From Terasakiella brassicae (lineage in GTDB: Bacteria > Pseudomonadota > Alphaproteobacteria > Rhodospirillales > Terasakiellaceae): a DNA stretch of 64,000 nt. The position numbers and the translations under genes were made by a program. Numbering within the stretch: position 1 is the first letter of the stretch; every line of letters begins with the position of its first letter. Below the pieces are notes generated by a model. That model saw only the letters and a list, made by a program, of their open reading frames with translations, had not been told where the DNA came from and did not search any database. The stretch is taken from the NCBI RefSeq assembly GCF_014641495.1, contig NZ_BMHV01000006.1:102579-166578 (forward strand), in the 5' to 3' direction. Positions 1-8,254 of the stretch are shown here, in pieces.

Positions 1-195
1 CAACTGACCAACCACCGCGCCTCCGGCAAGGATGATGCCATTCGTTTGACACCGCCGCGCGTGATTACCCTGGAAGATGCCATTGCTTATATTCAGGATG
101 ATGAACTCGTGGAAGTGACACCGGAAAGCATCCGTTTGCGCAAATTCCACCTTGACCCGCATGTACGAAAACGTGCAGAAAAAACAGTGGGTTAA
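1..195 (+). CDS. typA: TypA/BipA ribosome-associated GTPase, C-terminal end only
   Basis: The window opens inside this gene: frame 1 is open from base 1 to the TAA at 193-195, giving 64 residues. The visible tail contains [15 protein letters not shown], a [16 protein letters not shown] stretch and HLDPHVRKR, which is the characteristic C-terminus of TypA/BipA, a translational GTPase that binds the ribosome under stress and low temperature. The GTPase domain lies upstream of the window, so its integrity cannot be judged. The gene stands alone on its 3' side, followed by 321 bases without a gene and with a large stem-loop at 229-284. Confidence 0.9.
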   Translation, partial: QLTNHRASGKDDAIRLTPPRVITLEDAIAYIQDDELVEVTPESIRLRKFHLDPHVRKRAEKTVG

Positions 196-516
196 ACAAA
201 ATACGATCAAGTTGATTTGATTAAATCGCCGGGCTGGTCTCCCTGTCATCAAAGGTTGCGAAAACCTGCAGGGAACCATACCGGGAAAATTCCATAGCAC
301 AAAACAGCCTGCTCTTTTTTAATAGGCAATGTTTTAGTATAACTACCTGTTATTATTTATAAAAATGATATTATCAATGAATATTGGTGAGGGATGCGGG
401 TTTATCGGGCACTGTGACTTTGGTCTTTATTTTCGGAATTTTAAAGTTTACATTCAGGGGATGTACTTTTCGAGGTGCTCTTTATTTTAATTTTACATTA
501 AATTTAGTGTGATTTC
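196..516. other. Intergenic region, typA to SLC13 permease
   Basis: No credible coding frame is seen in these 321 bases. The first third holds the long stem-loop annotated separately at 229-284. The rest is AT-rich, including a TTATTATTTATAAA-like tract near 350 and a run of A/T just before the permease start, and probably carries the permease promoter. I cannot assign -35/-10 boxes with confidence. Confidence 0.5.
229..284 (+). other. Long interrupted stem-loop downstream of typA
   Basis: Nested complementary arms read CCGG / TGGT / CCCTG / AGGTT, then a GCGA loop, then AACCT / CAGGG / ACCA / CCGG, with small internal loops between them. The outer arms are 229-232 and 281-284. There is no T-run after it (GAAAATTCC follows), so it is not a typical intrinsic terminator. 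It may be a 3'-UTR structure of typA, a small RNA, or a processing or REP-like element. Only the pairing is seen; the role is unknown. Confidence 0.45.
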
Positions 517-2292
517 ATGTCGCTTGAGCAAATATTTGTCTTATCCTTGCTTTGTATCGTTTTTTTGAGTTTTTTTAAAGAAATCTATCCTCCGGAAGTG
601 ATTGCTTTGGCGGCCACGGCTGCTCTTGTTGCGACAAATATAATCGACGTTAAAACATTTCTGAGTGTTTTTAGTTCCAGTGCACCGATAACAATTGCGA
701 TGATGTTTATTTTGTCCGCCGCTTTGGAACGAACGGGGGTTTTATCCATTTTGGGCGAAGGCCTGAAAAAATATGCGAAAGGTTCCTTTCTGCGGGCCAT
801 GCTGTTTATGATGTTTGGCACGATGTTGGCGTCTGCCTTTATGAATAACACACCTGTTGTTATTCTTATGACACCGATCGTTATTTCGCTGGCAGCAAGT
901 ATCAATGTGTCCCCGTCTCGATTATTGATTCCCTTGTCTTTTTCAGCAATTTTTGGTGGGTCCTTAACTCTGGTTGGGACATCGACCAATATTTTGGTGA
1001 GTACTGTTGCATCACAAACAGGGCAACCTGTCATTTCTATGTTTGAAATGACGTTACCCGGTTTGATTTTTGCGGGGGTCGGCATGATTTACATGGTCTT
1101 TGCAGGCCGCTTTTTGTTACCTGATAGAGTATCTTTGACAGGTGTCTTGAACCACGGTGAAAAAAGAAAATTCATGGCGCGGATTCTCATTCCAACTCAC
1201 TCGAAATATTTGGGTAAGAAGCTTGATGAACTTCCTTTTAACACGCAGCATTCGCGCATTTTGGATGTAATCCGTGGTGAAATCTCTTTGCGTAAAAAAT
1301 TGAACACGCTTAAGCTTCAAGCGGGTGACCGGATTGTGATAAAGACCGATACGGCTGAAATTCTGGGTATGAAGGAAGATGGGGGCGTAGAATTCAAGGA
1401 CTTATCAGGACAAGGGATGGAACCTGTAACGGCAGAGCAAACCATCACGATGGAAGCCAGTGTTGGTCCGAAGTCACATCTGCGAGGAAAGACGCTTGAA
1501 ACGATCAATTTAAGACGAAACTATGGCGCCTACTTGATGGCTGTTCATAGAAATGATCGTAATATTTCAGATCAAATGGATGAAATCCGCCTTCAGTTTG
1601 CGGATACTTTGCTTCTTGATGGATCAATCGAGGGGATCCAGCGTTTGGTCAAAGATGGGGGGGTGATCAATCTTTCTACGCCGCAAGAACGACCAATTAG
1701 GCGCAATAAAGCCCGTATTGCGATTTTGACGATGATTGCAGTTATGGTTTTGTCCGCAATCGGCATCATGCCAATTGCGGGGTTGGCCCTGATTGGAGCT
1801 GTTGTTGTGATGATCACCCGCTGCATTGATCCGGAAGAGGCATTTGATGTCATTGACTGGCGTATTTTGTTTTTAATTTTCGGTATGCTGGGACTAAGTC
1901 TGGGAATGGAACAAACGGGAACGGCGCGCTTAATTGTTGAAACAGCCGTTACATCATTGGGCGATGTCGGGCCATTGGCTATTTTGGCGGCTGTTTATAT
2001 ATTGACCAGCCTTCTCACCGAAATGATTAGTAATAATGCTGTGGCCGTGCTGATCGGCCCGATTGTGATTTCGCTTGCTTTGCAATTAGGCTATGACCCG
2101 CGCCCATTTATTATGGCCGTTATGTTTGCGGCTTCAGCCAGTTTTGCCACACCAATTGGCTATCAAACCAATACTTTCGTTTATAGTGCGGGAGGGTATA
2201 AATTTAAAGATTTCTTAAAAGTAGGGCTACCTCTAAATATTATATTCGCCGGTTTAGCCCTCTTTGTTATACCTGCATTTTTCCCATTCTAG
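517..2292 (+). CDS. SLC13/DASS-family permease with two RCK_C (TrkA-C) domains
   Basis: A 591-residue inner-membrane transporter of the ion transporter superfamily, likely taking up a di- or tricarboxylate, sulfate or another anion coupled to Na+. Membrane segments fill roughly residues 1-200 and 400-591. The two inverted halves carry the expected helical-hairpin motifs, GTSTN near residue 157 and a TPIGYQTN stretch near 550. Between them, at about 210-300 and 305-385, lie two cytoplasmic domains resembling RCK_C/TrkA-C, as in many bacterial SLC13 proteins, which may bind a regulatory ligand. It stands alone with no operon partner. Substrate cannot be read from sequence; proteins of this layout are often called sulfate or citrate permeases. 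Confidence 0.85.
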   Translation: MSLEQIFVLSLLCIVFLSFFKEIYPPEVIALAATAALVATNIIDVKTFLSVFSSSAPITIAMMFILSAALERTGVLSILGEGLKKYAKGSFLRAMLFMMFGTMLASAFMNNTPVVILMTPIVISLAASINVSPSRLLIPLSFSAIFGGSLTLVGTSTNILVSTVASQTGQPVISMFEMTLPGLIFAGVGMIYMVFAGRFLLPDRVSLTGVLNHGEKRKFMARILIPTHSKYLGKKLDELPFNTQHSRILDVIRGEISLRKKLNTLKLQAGDRIVIKTDTAEILGMKEDGGVEFKDLSGQGMEPVTAEQTITMEASVGPKSHLRGKTLETINLRRNYGAYLMAVHRNDRNISDQMDEIRLQFADTLLLDGSIEGIQRLVKDGGVINLSTPQERPIRRNKARIAILTMIAVMVLSAIGIMPIAGLALIGAVVVMITRCIDPEEAFDVIDWRILFLIFGMLGLSLGMEQTGTARLIVETAVTSLGDVGPLAILAAVYILTSLLTEMISNNAVAVLIGPIVISLALQLGYDPRPFIMAVMFAASASFATPIGYQTNTFVYSAGGYKFKDFLKVGLPLNIIFAGLALFVIPAFFPF

Positions 2293-2473
2293 AAGCAATC
2301 GGTGATCAAGAAGGGTTTCCATCTTATCGGAAGCACTTGTTCTGCGCGCATCCATCACCAGACTTTTTCAATGACCAGTTAGACCTGTTTGGAAAGGTTA
2401 AAAGAAAGGTTGACCAGTTGGTAAAATTATTCCAAAGGTATCTGCCAAAATAAGAATAAGCGTAGAGATCGAA

Positions 2474-3364
2474 ATGAACCGTCTAAAAGCCAATATTCTG
2501 CTGCTCATCACAGCGTTGATCTGGGGCACAGCCTTTGTTGCCCAACATACCAGCATGGAAAATATCGGCCCGTATTATTTTACCGGAATCCGTTTTATGT
2601 TGGGTGGATTGGTTGTGTTGCCTTTGGCCTTGCGTGAATTATCGAAATATCGCCAAAGGGGTGCTGAGGTCAGTCTTAAAGACTGGTTGGGCATGGCGCT
2701 TTGCGGGGTGTTTATCTTTACGGCTTCGATTACCCAACAAATCGGGATTTCCATGACATCGGTGACCAATGCGGGCTTTTTAACCGGGCTTTATGTGCCG
2801 TTGGTGCCTTTGATGTTGCTGGTTTTCTGGCGCAAACTCCCCCATTGGTCAATCTGGCCGTCCGTGGTGGGATGTATGGTTGGCACATATTATCTGTCAG
2901 GCGGTAATCTCAGCGGGTTAAGTACCGGGGATTTCTGGATGATGGTCTCTGCCATTTTCTGGGCGGCTCAAATCATTACGGTCGGGTTTGTCGTTCGCAA
3001 TTGTTCGACCCCGGTAATGCTGGCATCCACGCAGTTTCTCGTATGTGGCATGTTGGGTTTGACGGGTGGGTTGATCTTTGAAGACTTCAGCATAGCCAAT
3101 GTAATGGCGGCAGGATTTGAAATTTTTTATGCGGGCGTCTTGTCTGTTGGTATTGCCTTTACCTTACAAGCCGTGGCCCAAACTTATACAGGACAGGCCG
3201 ATGCAGCGATTATTATGAGTGGGGAAACCCTGTTCGCTGCCTTGGCTGGTGCTATTATCTTAGGCGAACGCTTGCCTGTTGAGGGTTATTTCGGGGCCGC
3301 AATTATGTTTATCAGCATTCTGTCGGTTGAACTTCTCCCCCTGTGGCGGCGTAAAACGGCATAA
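2474..3364 (+). CDS. DMT-superfamily (EamA) transporter
   Basis: A 296-residue membrane protein with about ten hydrophobic segments and the two-EamA-domain layout of drug/metabolite transporters. The N-terminal ALIWGTAFVAQ matches the start of EamA repeats, and the second half has GETLFAALAGAIILGERLP, typical of the last helices of the family. It probably exports an amino acid or other small metabolite; the substrate is unknown. It lies 38 bases before lutA on the same strand and could be co-transcribed with the lactate genes, but there is no overlap and no direct evidence of a shared role. Confidence 0.85.
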   Translation: MNRLKANILLLITALIWGTAFVAQHTSMENIGPYYFTGIRFMLGGLVVLPLALRELSKYRQRGAEVSLKDWLGMALCGVFIFTASITQQIGISMTSVTNAGFLTGLYVPLVPLMLLVFWRKLPHWSIWPSVVGCMVGTYYLSGGNLSGLSTGDFWMMVSAIFWAAQIITVGFVVRNCSTPVMLASTQFLVCGMLGLTGGLIFEDFSIANVMAAGFEIFYAGVLSVGIAFTLQAVAQTYTGQADAAIIMSGETLFAALAGAIILGERLPVEGYFGAAIMFISILSVELLPLWRRKTA

Positions 3365-3402
3365 TGCTTGTCAATTGCGTCTAAAAAGGCCATCTTCATG
3401 GC

Positions 3403-4173
3403 ATGTCGGAAAATGAGAAAAATGTCGGTTTGTTCGTAACCTGTCTGGTAGATTTGTTTCGCCCGACTGTTGCCTTTGCAGCCGTAAAATTGATGGAAGA
3501 TGCAGGGTGTTCAATCTGTGTCCCGGAACGTCAAACCTGTTGTGGTCAACCGGCCTATAACAGTGGCGATAATGAGGATGCCAAGGCAATGGCGCAAATG
3601 GTGATCGAAGAATTTGAACAATTCGATTACGTTGTCGCGCCCAGTGGGTCTTGTGCGGCGATGATCCGGGTGCATTATCCGGAATTGTTTGCAGACTGTC
3701 CCGACTGGCTGACACGCGCGCAAAACCTGTCGACCAAAACCTATGAACTTTTGACTTTCCTCAGTGATGTCCTGCATGTGGACAAGGTCGAAGCCGCCTT
3801 GGACCGTACAGCAACCTATCATGACAGCTGTTCGGGTTTGCGCGAATTGGGGATCAAGCAGCAACCGCGCAAACTGTTGGACAGTGTCGAGGGGCTTGAA
3901 CTGGTGGAAGCCGAACAAGCGGAACGGTGTTGCGGGTTCGGCGGAACATTTTGTCTGAAGTTTTCCGATATATCGTCGCGCATTACCGATGATAAATGTG
4001 ATGATTTGCTGAAAACCGGGGCGCAAACCGTTTTGGGCGGTGATCTGGGCTGTTTGATGAATATCGCCGGACGGATGACACGACGCGGGGAAACGGTGGA
4101 AGTGCGCCATATTGCCGAGGTTCTAGCAGATATGTGTGATGAGGTGCCGCCAATTTCACAAGGAAAGGGCTAA
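3403..4173 (+). CDS. lutA: LutA/LldE-type (Fe-S)-binding subunit of L-lactate oxidation complex
   Basis: A 256-residue cytoplasmic protein with two cysteine-rich CCG domains: CCGQPAYNSG near residue 47 and CCGFGGTFCLKF near residue 184, each a presumed iron-sulfur/heterodisulfide-reductase-type ligand set. In LutABC enzymes this subunit works with LutB and LutC to oxidise L-lactate to pyruvate. Order and spacing (lutA, 4-base gap, lutB, 4-base overlap, lutC) are those of a classical lutABC operon. Length fits LutA/YkgE (about 240-250). The physiological electron acceptor is not known from the sequence. Confidence 0.9.
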   Translation: MSENEKNVGLFVTCLVDLFRPTVAFAAVKLMEDAGCSICVPERQTCCGQPAYNSGDNEDAKAMAQMVIEEFEQFDYVVAPSGSCAAMIRVHYPELFADCPDWLTRAQNLSTKTYELLTFLSDVLHVDKVEAALDRTATYHDSCSGLRELGIKQQPRKLLDSVEGLELVEAEQAERCCGFGGTFCLKFSDISSRITDDKCDDLLKTGAQTVLGGDLGCLMNIAGRMTRRGETVEVRHIAEVLADMCDEVPPISQGKG

Positions 4174-4177
4174 ACCG

Positions 4178-5602
4178 ATGAAACTGAACGCCCATAATTT
4201 TAAAGAAAATGCCAAGAAGGCGTTGAAAGACAATGACCTTCAGGCTTCCTTGCAGAAATTGGGAACCGGTTTTCCGTTAAAACGGCTGGCAGCGATGGAG
4301 CGTTTGCCGGAATTTGAGGATTTGCGCGATCAGGCCCGCGATATCAAAGACCATACGCTGCGCCATCTGGACTTTTACCTTGAACAATTTGAAAGCCGTG
4401 TGGTGGAAACCGGCGGCAAGGTCCATTGGGCGCGCGATATCAAGGATGGGCGCAAGATCGTTTATGAAATTTGCGAAGCGGTGGGGGCAAAAACCATCAC
4501 CAAAGGCAAATCCATGATCGGCGAAGAAATGGCGATCAATGAATATCTGGAAGAAAAAGGCCTGATCCCGATTGAAACCGATCTGGGTGAATATATTATC
4601 CAGTTACGCAATGAACCGCCCAGTCATATTATCGCACCCGCCATTCACCTGCGCAAAAGCCATGTGGAAGAAGCCTTTCGCAAAACCCATACGGAATTAC
4701 CGAAAGATCGTAATCTGGATGCCCCCGAAGATTTGCTGGTCGAAGCCCGCACCATGCTACGCAAAAAATTTATTGCCGCCGATGTCGGGATTACGGGTGC
4801 GAACTTTATGGTGGCGGAAACGGGTTCAACCGTTATCGTAACGAATGAAGGTAATGGGGATCTGACGCAGACGTTGCCGCGTATTCATATCGTTCTTTGT
4901 TCCATTGAAAAAGTTGTGCCGACATTGGAAGACTGCACAACGTTACTGCGGGTTCTGGCACGTTCGGCCACGGGGCAGGAACAATCGGTTTATACGACCT
5001 TTTCCACCGGGCCACGCGGGGAAACCGACCCGGACGGACCGGATGAATTTCATGTGGTCATTTTGGATAACGGACGTTCGCGTATGCTGGGCCATGACAC
5101 GCACGATATGCTGCGCTGTATTCGCTGTTCGGCCTGTATCAACCATTGCCCGGTCTATCAAAGTGTCGGCGGTCATGCCTATGGGTCGATCTATCCCGGG
5201 CCAATGGGATCCGTTTTAACCCCTGCCCTGTATGGTTTGGAAAAATCATGTGATTTGCCCAATGCTTCGACCATGTGTGGGAAATGTGAAGAAGTCTGTC
5301 CTGTGCGTATTCCGATCCCCAAGATGCTGCGTTCCTGGCGGAAAAAACAATGGGAAGATGGTCCCGTTCCGACTATGCAACGATTGGCTATGACGTGGTG
5401 GGCCTGGTGGGCGTTGCGTCCGAAACTTTATCACAGGGTTGCGGGTTGGAAGATGCGGATTATGGGCTTTATGGGTCGAAAATCCGGGCATATCAAGGCG
5501 TTTCCCCTGAAAAACGGCTGGACGGAAAACCGTGATTTCCCGGCACCGGAAGGTAAAACGTTCCAACAACGCTGGTCTGAAAAAGGGGGGCGTCGTACAT
5601 GA
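4178..5602 (+). CDS. lutB: LutB/LldF-type ferredoxin-domain subunit
   Basis: A 474-residue iron-sulfur protein. The N-terminal two-thirds form a LUD domain, with GITGANFMVAETGSTV near residue 205. Then come two 4Fe-4S motifs: CIRCSACINHCPVY near residue 315 and CGKCEEVCPVRIP near 370. This is the domain order of LutB/YkgF, which transfers electrons during lactate oxidation. The ATG at 4178 is chosen because it follows the lutA stop after 4 bases and gives the family N-terminus. The frame is open 14 codons further upstream, but that would overlap lutA. The stop overlaps the lutC start (ATGA). Confidence 0.92.
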   Translation: MKLNAHNFKENAKKALKDNDLQASLQKLGTGFPLKRLAAMERLPEFEDLRDQARDIKDHTLRHLDFYLEQFESRVVETGGKVHWARDIKDGRKIVYEICEAVGAKTITKGKSMIGEEMAINEYLEEKGLIPIETDLGEYIIQLRNEPPSHIIAPAIHLRKSHVEEAFRKTHTELPKDRNLDAPEDLLVEARTMLRKKFIAADVGITGANFMVAETGSTVIVTNEGNGDLTQTLPRIHIVLCSIEKVVPTLEDCTTLLRVLARSATGQEQSVYTTFSTGPRGETDPDGPDEFHVVILDNGRSRMLGHDTHDMLRCIRCSACINHCPVYQSVGGHAYGSIYPGPMGSVLTPALYGLEKSCDLPNASTMCGKCEEVCPVRIPIPKMLRSWRKKQWEDGPVPTMQRLAMTWWAWWALRPKLYHRVAGWKMRIMGFMGRKSGHIKAFPLKNGWTENRDFPAPEGKTFQQRWSEKGGRRT

Positions 5603-6282
5603 GTTCACGTGATTATATTCTGGGGCGTATTCGTTGGTCACTGGGGCGCGGTGCGATGGAACGCGAAGATGATTTGAGCCTTGTTGAACGTCTGTCCCAA
5701 CCCAAGGCCAATTTAATCCCGAAACGGGGCAGCGGCACCCCTAAACAACAGATCAGCCTGTTTGTGAAAATGGCAAAAGAAGTCAATGCGACTGTGTCCC
5801 GTCTGAAATCTTTGGACGGTGTGCCGCGTGCTGTAGCAAAATATCTAAAAGATAATGATCTGGGGACGGCAATCCGTATTGCGCCTCACCCTGATTTAGA
5901 AAATCTGGATTGGTCAAAACTGCACACAAGTTTTGGCCCCAGTGCGGGCGATGATCTGAATGGTCTGGTGATGGCTTTTGCCGGTGTGGCGGAAACGGGA
6001 TCCCTTGCGCTGACATCGGGGGCACAAAGTCCGACAACCCTGAATTTCTTACCGGACAATCATATGATTGTGTTAAAGGCCGATGATCTTGTCGGCGATT
6101 ACGAGGCGGTTTATGCCCGTCTGCGTCGCGAAAGCAACAGTGGGGATTTTATGCCGCGTGCCCTGAACTGGGTGGCGGGTCCATCGCGCACGGCTGATAT
6201 TGAACAAACGTTGTTACTCGGGGCGCATGGTCCGCGTAAACTGCATATTTTGTTGGTAGAAAGTGATGGGCCAGAAGGATAA
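5599..6282 (+). CDS. lutC: LutC/LldG-type LUD-domain subunit
   Basis: A 227-residue protein with a single LUD domain. Visible family features are GVAETGSLALTSGAQSP near residue 130, LNFLPDNHMIVL near 150, and a C-terminal IEQTLLLGAHGPRKLHILLV. Third subunit of the lactate oxidation complex. It starts with an ATGA overlap on lutB, so it is probably translationally coupled. Its own 3' end overlaps the smr gene by 20 bases, placing an unrelated nuclease-domain gene in the same transcript. Confidence 0.92.
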   Translation: MSSRDYILGRIRWSLGRGAMEREDDLSLVERLSQPKANLIPKRGSGTPKQQISLFVKMAKEVNATVSRLKSLDGVPRAVAKYLKDNDLGTAIRIAPHPDLENLDWSKLHTSFGPSAGDDLNGLVMAFAGVAETGSLALTSGAQSPTTLNFLPDNHMIVLKADDLVGDYEAVYARLRRESNSGDFMPRALNWVAGPSRTADIEQTLLLGAHGPRKLHILLVESDGPEG

Positions 6283-6853
6283 AAAATATATAGAAGCCCC
6301 GCAAAAACGTCACCGTGGCCTCAGTGTGGGCGAAGCGCAGTTGTGGAAAAAGGTCACCGATGACGTCAATCCCCTGCCCGGTCGTTTTGTCGATCTGGAC
6401 GGTGCAGACCCGATCCCGGAACCGGTGGCGACACGCCCGTTCCCGGATACGGCGGTGCCCTTGCCCACCCATCGCCCGGATGAATCGCATAAACAGTTTC
6501 ATCATTTGGAACATGGCAAAGCCAGCGGCGTGGACAAACGCACAATGGAACGTTTGCGCCGGGGGCAAATGGCGATAGAAGGCCGTCTTGATTTGCATGG
6601 TATGACACAGGACCAAGCCCACGCCGCTTTGTTGCGTTTTATGAGCACGGCCTTTTCACAAGGTAAACGTTGCGTATCCGTTGTGACGGGTAAGGGAACG
6701 CAACTAAACGGCAAAATTGGTGTTTTACGGCAAATGGTTCCGCATTGGCTGAATCAGCCGGGTTTGCGTTCCAAAATCATTGCTTTTACCTATGCCCCTA
6801 AAAATGAAGGTGGCGAAGGCGCGCTATATATATTATTAAAACGGTGGCGTTAA
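6263..6853 (+). CDS. Smr-domain protein (MutS2-type endonuclease fold)
   Basis: A 196-residue protein with a C-terminal Smr domain from about residue 108: the hallmark LDLHGMTQDQAH (residues 110-121) and VVTGKGTQ near 137, where Smr enzymes carry their H-G and G-K-G motifs. Smr domains bind and often nick DNA or cleave RNA; stand-alone proteobacterial members (YdaL/SmrA/SmrB type) include ribosome-collision nucleases. The N-terminal 100 residues are charged and probably disordered. ATG codons at 6263 and 6266 are both possible. The gene overlaps lutC by 20 bases and the following xre gene by 10. Confidence 0.85.
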   Translation: MMGQKDKKYIEAPQKRHRGLSVGEAQLWKKVTDDVNPLPGRFVDLDGADPIPEPVATRPFPDTAVPLPTHRPDESHKQFHHLEHGKASGVDKRTMERLRRGQMAIEGRLDLHGMTQDQAHAALLRFMSTAFSQGKRCVSVVTGKGTQLNGKIGVLRQMVPHWLNQPGLRSKIIAFTYAPKNEGGEGALYILLKRWR

Positions 6854-7245
6854 CCGAATTAACTGAAAACGGGATAATAAATGTGACACCGTTTGGCGAA
6901 AAAGTACGTGAGCTGCGAAAAAATCGTGGCATTTCACTGAAGCAAATGGCGCAGGACCTTGAAGTGTCTTCTGCTTATTTGTCGGCATTGGAACATGGCA
7001 AGCGGGGCAAACCCGGTCCGGGTTTTGTAATGCAGGTTGCCGGGTATTTTAATTTAATCTGGGATGATGCTGAAGAATTGAAAGAATTGGCGACCCTGTC
7101 TCATCCCCGTATTGTTGTGGATACGGTTGATCGTTCTGCAAATGCAACGTTGTTGGCAAATTTATTGTCGCGCCGCATTAGTCGTCTGGACGAAGAAACA
7201 ATTGCTGAATTAATTGCCCGCATTGAAGAAACAATTCCAAGTTAA
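6844..7245 (+). CDS. XRE-family helix-turn-helix regulator
   Basis: A 133-residue protein with an N-terminal HTH: KVRELRKNRGISLKQMA, then EVSSAYLSALEHGKRGKP (about residues 20-58), a classic Xre/Cro-type recognition region. The C-terminal part, about residues 65-133, is helical and may mediate dimerisation. It starts at GTG 6844 inside the smr 3' end. Being the last gene of the overlapping lutABC-smr-xre set, it may regulate that operon, but no operator was recognised and the regulated target is inference. Confidence 0.85.
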   Translation: MALTELTENGIINVTPFGEKVRELRKNRGISLKQMAQDLEVSSAYLSALEHGKRGKPGPGFVMQVAGYFNLIWDDAEELKELATLSHPRIVVDTVDRSANATLLANLLSRRISRLDEETIAELIARIEETIPS

Positions 7246-7264
7246 GGAACGGGAGGGAAGAATA

Positions 7265-8191
7265 ATGAAAAAATTGCTTCTGGGAATGGCCTTGTGTCTG
7301 ATCAGTTTTCAATTGCACGCCAGTGAAGCGCGTTATTCCAGTTGGTCAGACCCTAATAAAGAGGTGAGCCAAAATACCGATGCCTTGAAGAATATGATCC
7401 GGGAATTAAACGATTTGGTGAACGAAGCCGAACAGGCCCGTGCGGCAGATCCCCGTTTTTTGCAGGATTTGAAAAATTTAACCAATCGATATGGTCAGAC
7501 AACAGTGCCCCGTGTGGCTTTGCAAGATGATTTTGCCGATGGGAATTTTACGGAAAATCCCGTTTGGCAGGTCGTCAGCGGGAAATACTGGATTGAAAAA
7601 GGCTATGGTCTGCGCTCATTTGTCGATGGATCATCGACGACATCAAATGCAGAAAGTTCATCGGCGCGCAAAGTTTCGAAAGAAGAATTACTGATTGGTG
7701 TGCTGGGGGCTGTTTTGGGGGGTAAAACCCAAAGCCAACCACAGGAACAGACACAAGACACATCCGTGGTCTCGGTTGCCGAAATTTATACAGATCAAGC
7801 CATTTCCAATAGTTTCGAAATTGATATGGATATGTCGAGTTGGGTGGCGGCAGGTCATTTGGAATTTGGTCCTTATCAGGGCACCAACCGTCAAACCGGA
7901 TATCGTTTGGTTTATCAAGGGGGGCAATCCCCTGCCCTGCAATTGGTGCGCCATTACAGCAATAGTGCGGCTGTCGTTGCACGCTATGATACTTTAAAGC
8001 TGGAAGATCAGAAAAATCACAAACTGGTGTGGAAACGTGGATCTGGTGGACGGATCACCGTGCGTGTGGATGATACAGTTGTGATTGACGTGAATGATCA
8101 TAGTTTCAAGGATGATTTTACCGGATTTATTTTGACCAATAAAAAAGGCGATTTCACCGTCAAATCCATTTCCATATTGAATGCGCAGTAA
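7265..8191 (+). CDS. Secreted protein of unknown function, jelly-roll-like
   Basis: A 308-residue protein starting MKKLLLGMALCLISFQLHA, a clear Sec signal peptide with likely cleavage after HASEA or nearby. The ATG at 7265 follows a GGGAGGGAAG ribosome-binding site; the longer frame back to 7214 would run into xre. After a helical region (about 30-75) comes a beta-rich part with DDFADGNFTENPVWQV, FEIDMDM and KLEDQKNHKLVWKR, spaced as in LamG/DUF1080-like sugar-binding jelly-rolls. It is interrupted at about 125-165 by a Ser/Gln-rich insert holding a short hydrophobic stretch (ELLIGVLGAVLGGK). Function not recognised. Confidence 0.7.
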   Translation: MKKLLLGMALCLISFQLHASEARYSSWSDPNKEVSQNTDALKNMIRELNDLVNEAEQARAADPRFLQDLKNLTNRYGQTTVPRVALQDDFADGNFTENPVWQVVSGKYWIEKGYGLRSFVDGSSTTSNAESSSARKVSKEELLIGVLGAVLGGKTQSQPQEQTQDTSVVSVAEIYTDQAISNSFEIDMDMSSWVAAGHLEFGPYQGTNRQTGYRLVYQGGQSPALQLVRHYSNSAAVVARYDTLKLEDQKNHKLVWKRGSGGRITVRVDDTVVIDVNDHSFKDDFTGFILTNKKGDFTVKSISILNAQ

Positions 8192-8254
8192 TATTTGACC
8201 CTGTCTGTTTTTCCTCGCATAAAGGGAAGAACAAAATAAACGGAAAGGCCCGAA

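Noticed and set aside
3511..4110. A 199-codon frame antisense to lutA
   Set aside because: LutA has intact cysteine motifs on the plus strand; the opposite frame has no features.
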